DNA of 64,000 nucleotides, from the NCBI GenBank assembly GCA_003218375.1, contig QHNH01000019.1, forward strand, positions 100,494-164,493, read 5' to 3'. The DNA is from Verrucomicrobiota bacterium. GTDB lineage: Bacteria > Verrucomicrobiota > Verrucomicrobiia > Chthoniobacterales > UBA10450. The notes under the pieces were generated by a model. That model ran no database searches and was not told the origin of the DNA. It worked only from the letters and a program-made list of their open reading frames with translations. Below are positions 63,866 through 64,000 of this stretch, piece after piece. The first letter of the stretch is position 1; each line of letters opens with the position of its first letter. The position numbers and the translations under genes are program-made.

Positions 63866-64000
63866 GGAGCGCACGCGCCTCGCGTGCTGGTTGCGGCGCC
63901 CTCGCCGCAACATCTCCTGTCCCTCTACAACGAGTTCGGAGACAATCCAAATCCGCGATGGCGGTGGCGCCATCGCCAGCACGCGAGGCGCGTGCGCTCC
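63866..64000. repeat. Long inverted repeat upstream of groES (runs to the window end)
   Basis: Perfect 25-base terminal arms, 63866-63890 and 63976-64000 (GGAGCGCACGCG... and its complement). Inside are a TTGCGGCG-CC-CTCGCCGCAA-type hairpin and a GGCGATGGC-like palindrome. It may be a non-autonomous mobile element; the element may continue beyond the window. Confidence 0.85.

Overview
The window looks like chromosomal DNA of a soil-type Verrucomicrobiota bacterium, probably in the Chthoniobacterales. This is an inference from gene content, not from a marker gene. The signs are two NuoM paralogues in one nuo operon, very large secreted proteins with proline/threonine spacers, ORF6N, RCC1 and DNRLRE domains, and intergenic regions packed with palindromic and word-like short repeats.

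Layout. 1-6279: the end of a nuo (respiratory complex I) operon, nuoL(partial)-nuoM-ORF6N gene-nuoM2-nuoN. 6437-12109: a CysJ-like flavoprotein, a secreted DUF1579 protein, an acyltransferase, a phospholipase D-like protein, a SMUG1-type uracil-DNA glycosylase and a small LuxR-type regulator. 12228-26607: an accessory locus. It holds a collagen-like DNRLRE protein, a 1684-residue secreted RCC1-repeat protein with a C-terminal alpha/beta-hydrolase tip, a second orphan copy of the tip, remnants of two further tips, and five complete or frameshifted copies plus one remnant of a membrane-anchored partner family. It reads like a polymorphic-toxin locus with paired tip and immunity-like genes. 26921-31919: a CPBP protease-like protein, an oxidoreductase, membrane proteins, a YheO-PAS protein, a two-domain nuclease plus deoxyribohydrolase-like protein and an orphan antitoxin. 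31971-35074: a 2-oxoacid:ferredoxin oxidoreductase pair. 35270-47643: a compact purine-degradation cluster running from adenine and guanine deaminases through a fused xanthine dehydrogenase, uricase, UraH, UraD, allantoinase and allantoicase, with XdhC and a CitE-like protein. 47751-60880: zinc-ribbon protein, GH25 lysozyme, DHA2 efflux pump, tRNA-Leu(UAG), a phosphodiesterase, VKOR, a putative lipoprotein and three secreted beta-propeller or beta-helix proteins. 61023-64000: a small protein/nucleotidyltransferase pair, groEL, groES and a long inverted repeat.

The purine operon accounts for adenine and guanine down to ureidoglycolate plus urea. No ureidoglycolate lyase is visible, and the CitE-like protein is a candidate for handling the last carbon product. 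Palindromic elements are read in frame inside nuoL, nuoM2 and the xanthine dehydrogenase gene, and several other genes take their start or stop codon from, or right beside, a repeat. The two most interesting signals are the tip/partner cassette locus at 13.4-26.6 kb and the habit of repeats entering coding sequence.
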